From assembly GCA_023053685.1 (NCBI GenBank), contig JALIGW010000013.1:17816501-17880500 (forward strand): DNA of 64,000 bases, written 5' to 3'. The DNA comes from Diadophis punctatus similis (Eukaryota; Chordata; Lepidosauria; Squamata; Dipsadidae). The notes beneath the pieces are model-generated. The model was not told the origin of the DNA and made no database searches. It saw only the letters and a list, made by a program, of their open reading frames with translations. Numbering within the stretch: position 1 is the stretch's first letter; each line of letters starts with the position of its first letter. Made by a program: the position numbers and the translations under genes. Below are positions 63,541 to 64,000 of the stretch, in pieces.

Positions 63541-63930
63541 CCCATTCCTGCAATGGCAGGTCTTGCTTACAGTTACTCATGCTCTAGTCACCTCCAGACC
63601 ACTGTTCCCTCTAAGGTGCGCGCCCGCGCGGCCGCGCACGTGATTATAGAATGCCGCGCGGAAGTTTTTAACTTCCTGCCGGCATTTCCTAATGGGAGAG
63701 GCTGTGCGCATGCGCGGCCGCGCAGATGAAACGAGAACGCGGCGCACCGTTTTTTTTTCTTACAGGGAACATTGCTCCAGACTGGACTACTGCAAAGCAC
63801 TCTACATGGGGCTACACTGGAAAGCATCCTGAAGCTTCAGCTGTTACAGAATGCAGCAATGTGGGCCATTATGTGCACTCCTAAAACATGTTATATCTCT
63901 GTTCTTAGAGCTGTATTGGTTGCCAGTGTA
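63541..63930 (+). mobile_element. LINE RT C-terminal remnant (Jockey/L2 group)
   Basis: The flanks of the hAT element read in pieces 'ccagactggactactgcaaa', 'ctctacatggggctacactg', 'cttcagctgttacagaatgc' and 'agctgtattggttgcc'. These translate to the LDYCxALYxG...LQLxQNAA motif seen in the C-terminal RT region of non-LTR elements. Broken by stops and by the insertion. Confidence 0.65.
63600..63774. mobile_element. Short CpG-rich hAT-like MITE with 8-bp target duplication
   Basis: Ends CACTGTTCCCTCTAAGGTGC and the inverse 'cttacagggaacattg'. Flanks CTCCAGAC at 63,592-63,599 and 63,775-63,782. The 175-base interior is extremely CpG-rich ('cgcgcccgcgcggccgcgc'), unlike its AT-rich surroundings. 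Confidence 0.85.
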
Positions 63931-64000
63931 TTTATTAATTAAATTAATATTCTGCCCATCTCACTCTGAAAAGTGGGCACCATATATATTAAATAAATAA

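Overview
The window is nuclear DNA from a vertebrate, most likely a squamate reptile and probably a snake. It has spliced vertebrate genes with GT-AG introns, CpG-rich promoters, and a mixture of repeats typical of squamates: tRNA-derived SINEs of the Sauria/Squam type with a Bov-B-like tail, CR1, L2-like and L1 LINEs, many short hAT-like DNA elements, and long purine or ATTT microsatellites. The species call is inference from repeat style; no search was run.

The gene order is EIF5B (minus, exon 1 only), TXNDC9 (plus), LYG (plus), MRPL30 (minus), MITD1 (plus), LIPT1 (minus), a small unrecognised gene (minus), and a CpG island where TSGA10 would be expected to start. From memory this is the mirror image of the block on human chromosome 2q11.2, so it is a conserved synteny block. 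The five protein-coding genes complete in the window were rebuilt exon by exon and their splice phases close: TXNDC9 (226 aa), LYG (187 aa), MRPL30 (157 aa), MITD1 (239 aa) and LIPT1 (372 aa, one coding exon).

Layout: 1-4.4 kb is EIF5B intron 1 plus repeats. 4.1-5.4 kb is a CpG island shared by EIF5B and TXNDC9. 8.0-14.7 kb holds the TXNDC9 coding exons. 15-24 kb is repeat-rich intergenic DNA with a hAT element, a detached L1 5' end, an L2-like LINE and a recent 5'-truncated L1. 24.5-32.1 kb is LYG. 34.6-38.7 kb is MRPL30, head to head with MITD1 (39.1-45.1 kb). LIPT1 (47.6-48.7 kb) converges on MITD1. 51-57.7 kb is a CR1-rich block with a long purine tract. 58.1-58.4 kb holds the small acylation-motif ORF, 60.4-61.3 kb a CpG island, and the last 2.7 kb is mostly featureless or repeat.

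The genes are housekeeping neighbours rather than one pathway: translation initiation (EIF5B), chaperonin regulation (TXNDC9), mitochondrial translation (MRPL30), ESCRT-dependent abscission (MITD1), mitochondrial lipoate transfer (LIPT1), plus one innate-immunity enzyme (LYG). The most notable observations are a g-type lysozyme that keeps its catalytic residues but has lost all four disulfide cysteines and apparently its signal peptide, a 72-residue ORF with a textbook N-myristoylation/palmitoylation start, and a three-level nest of DNA transposons in a LYG intron.
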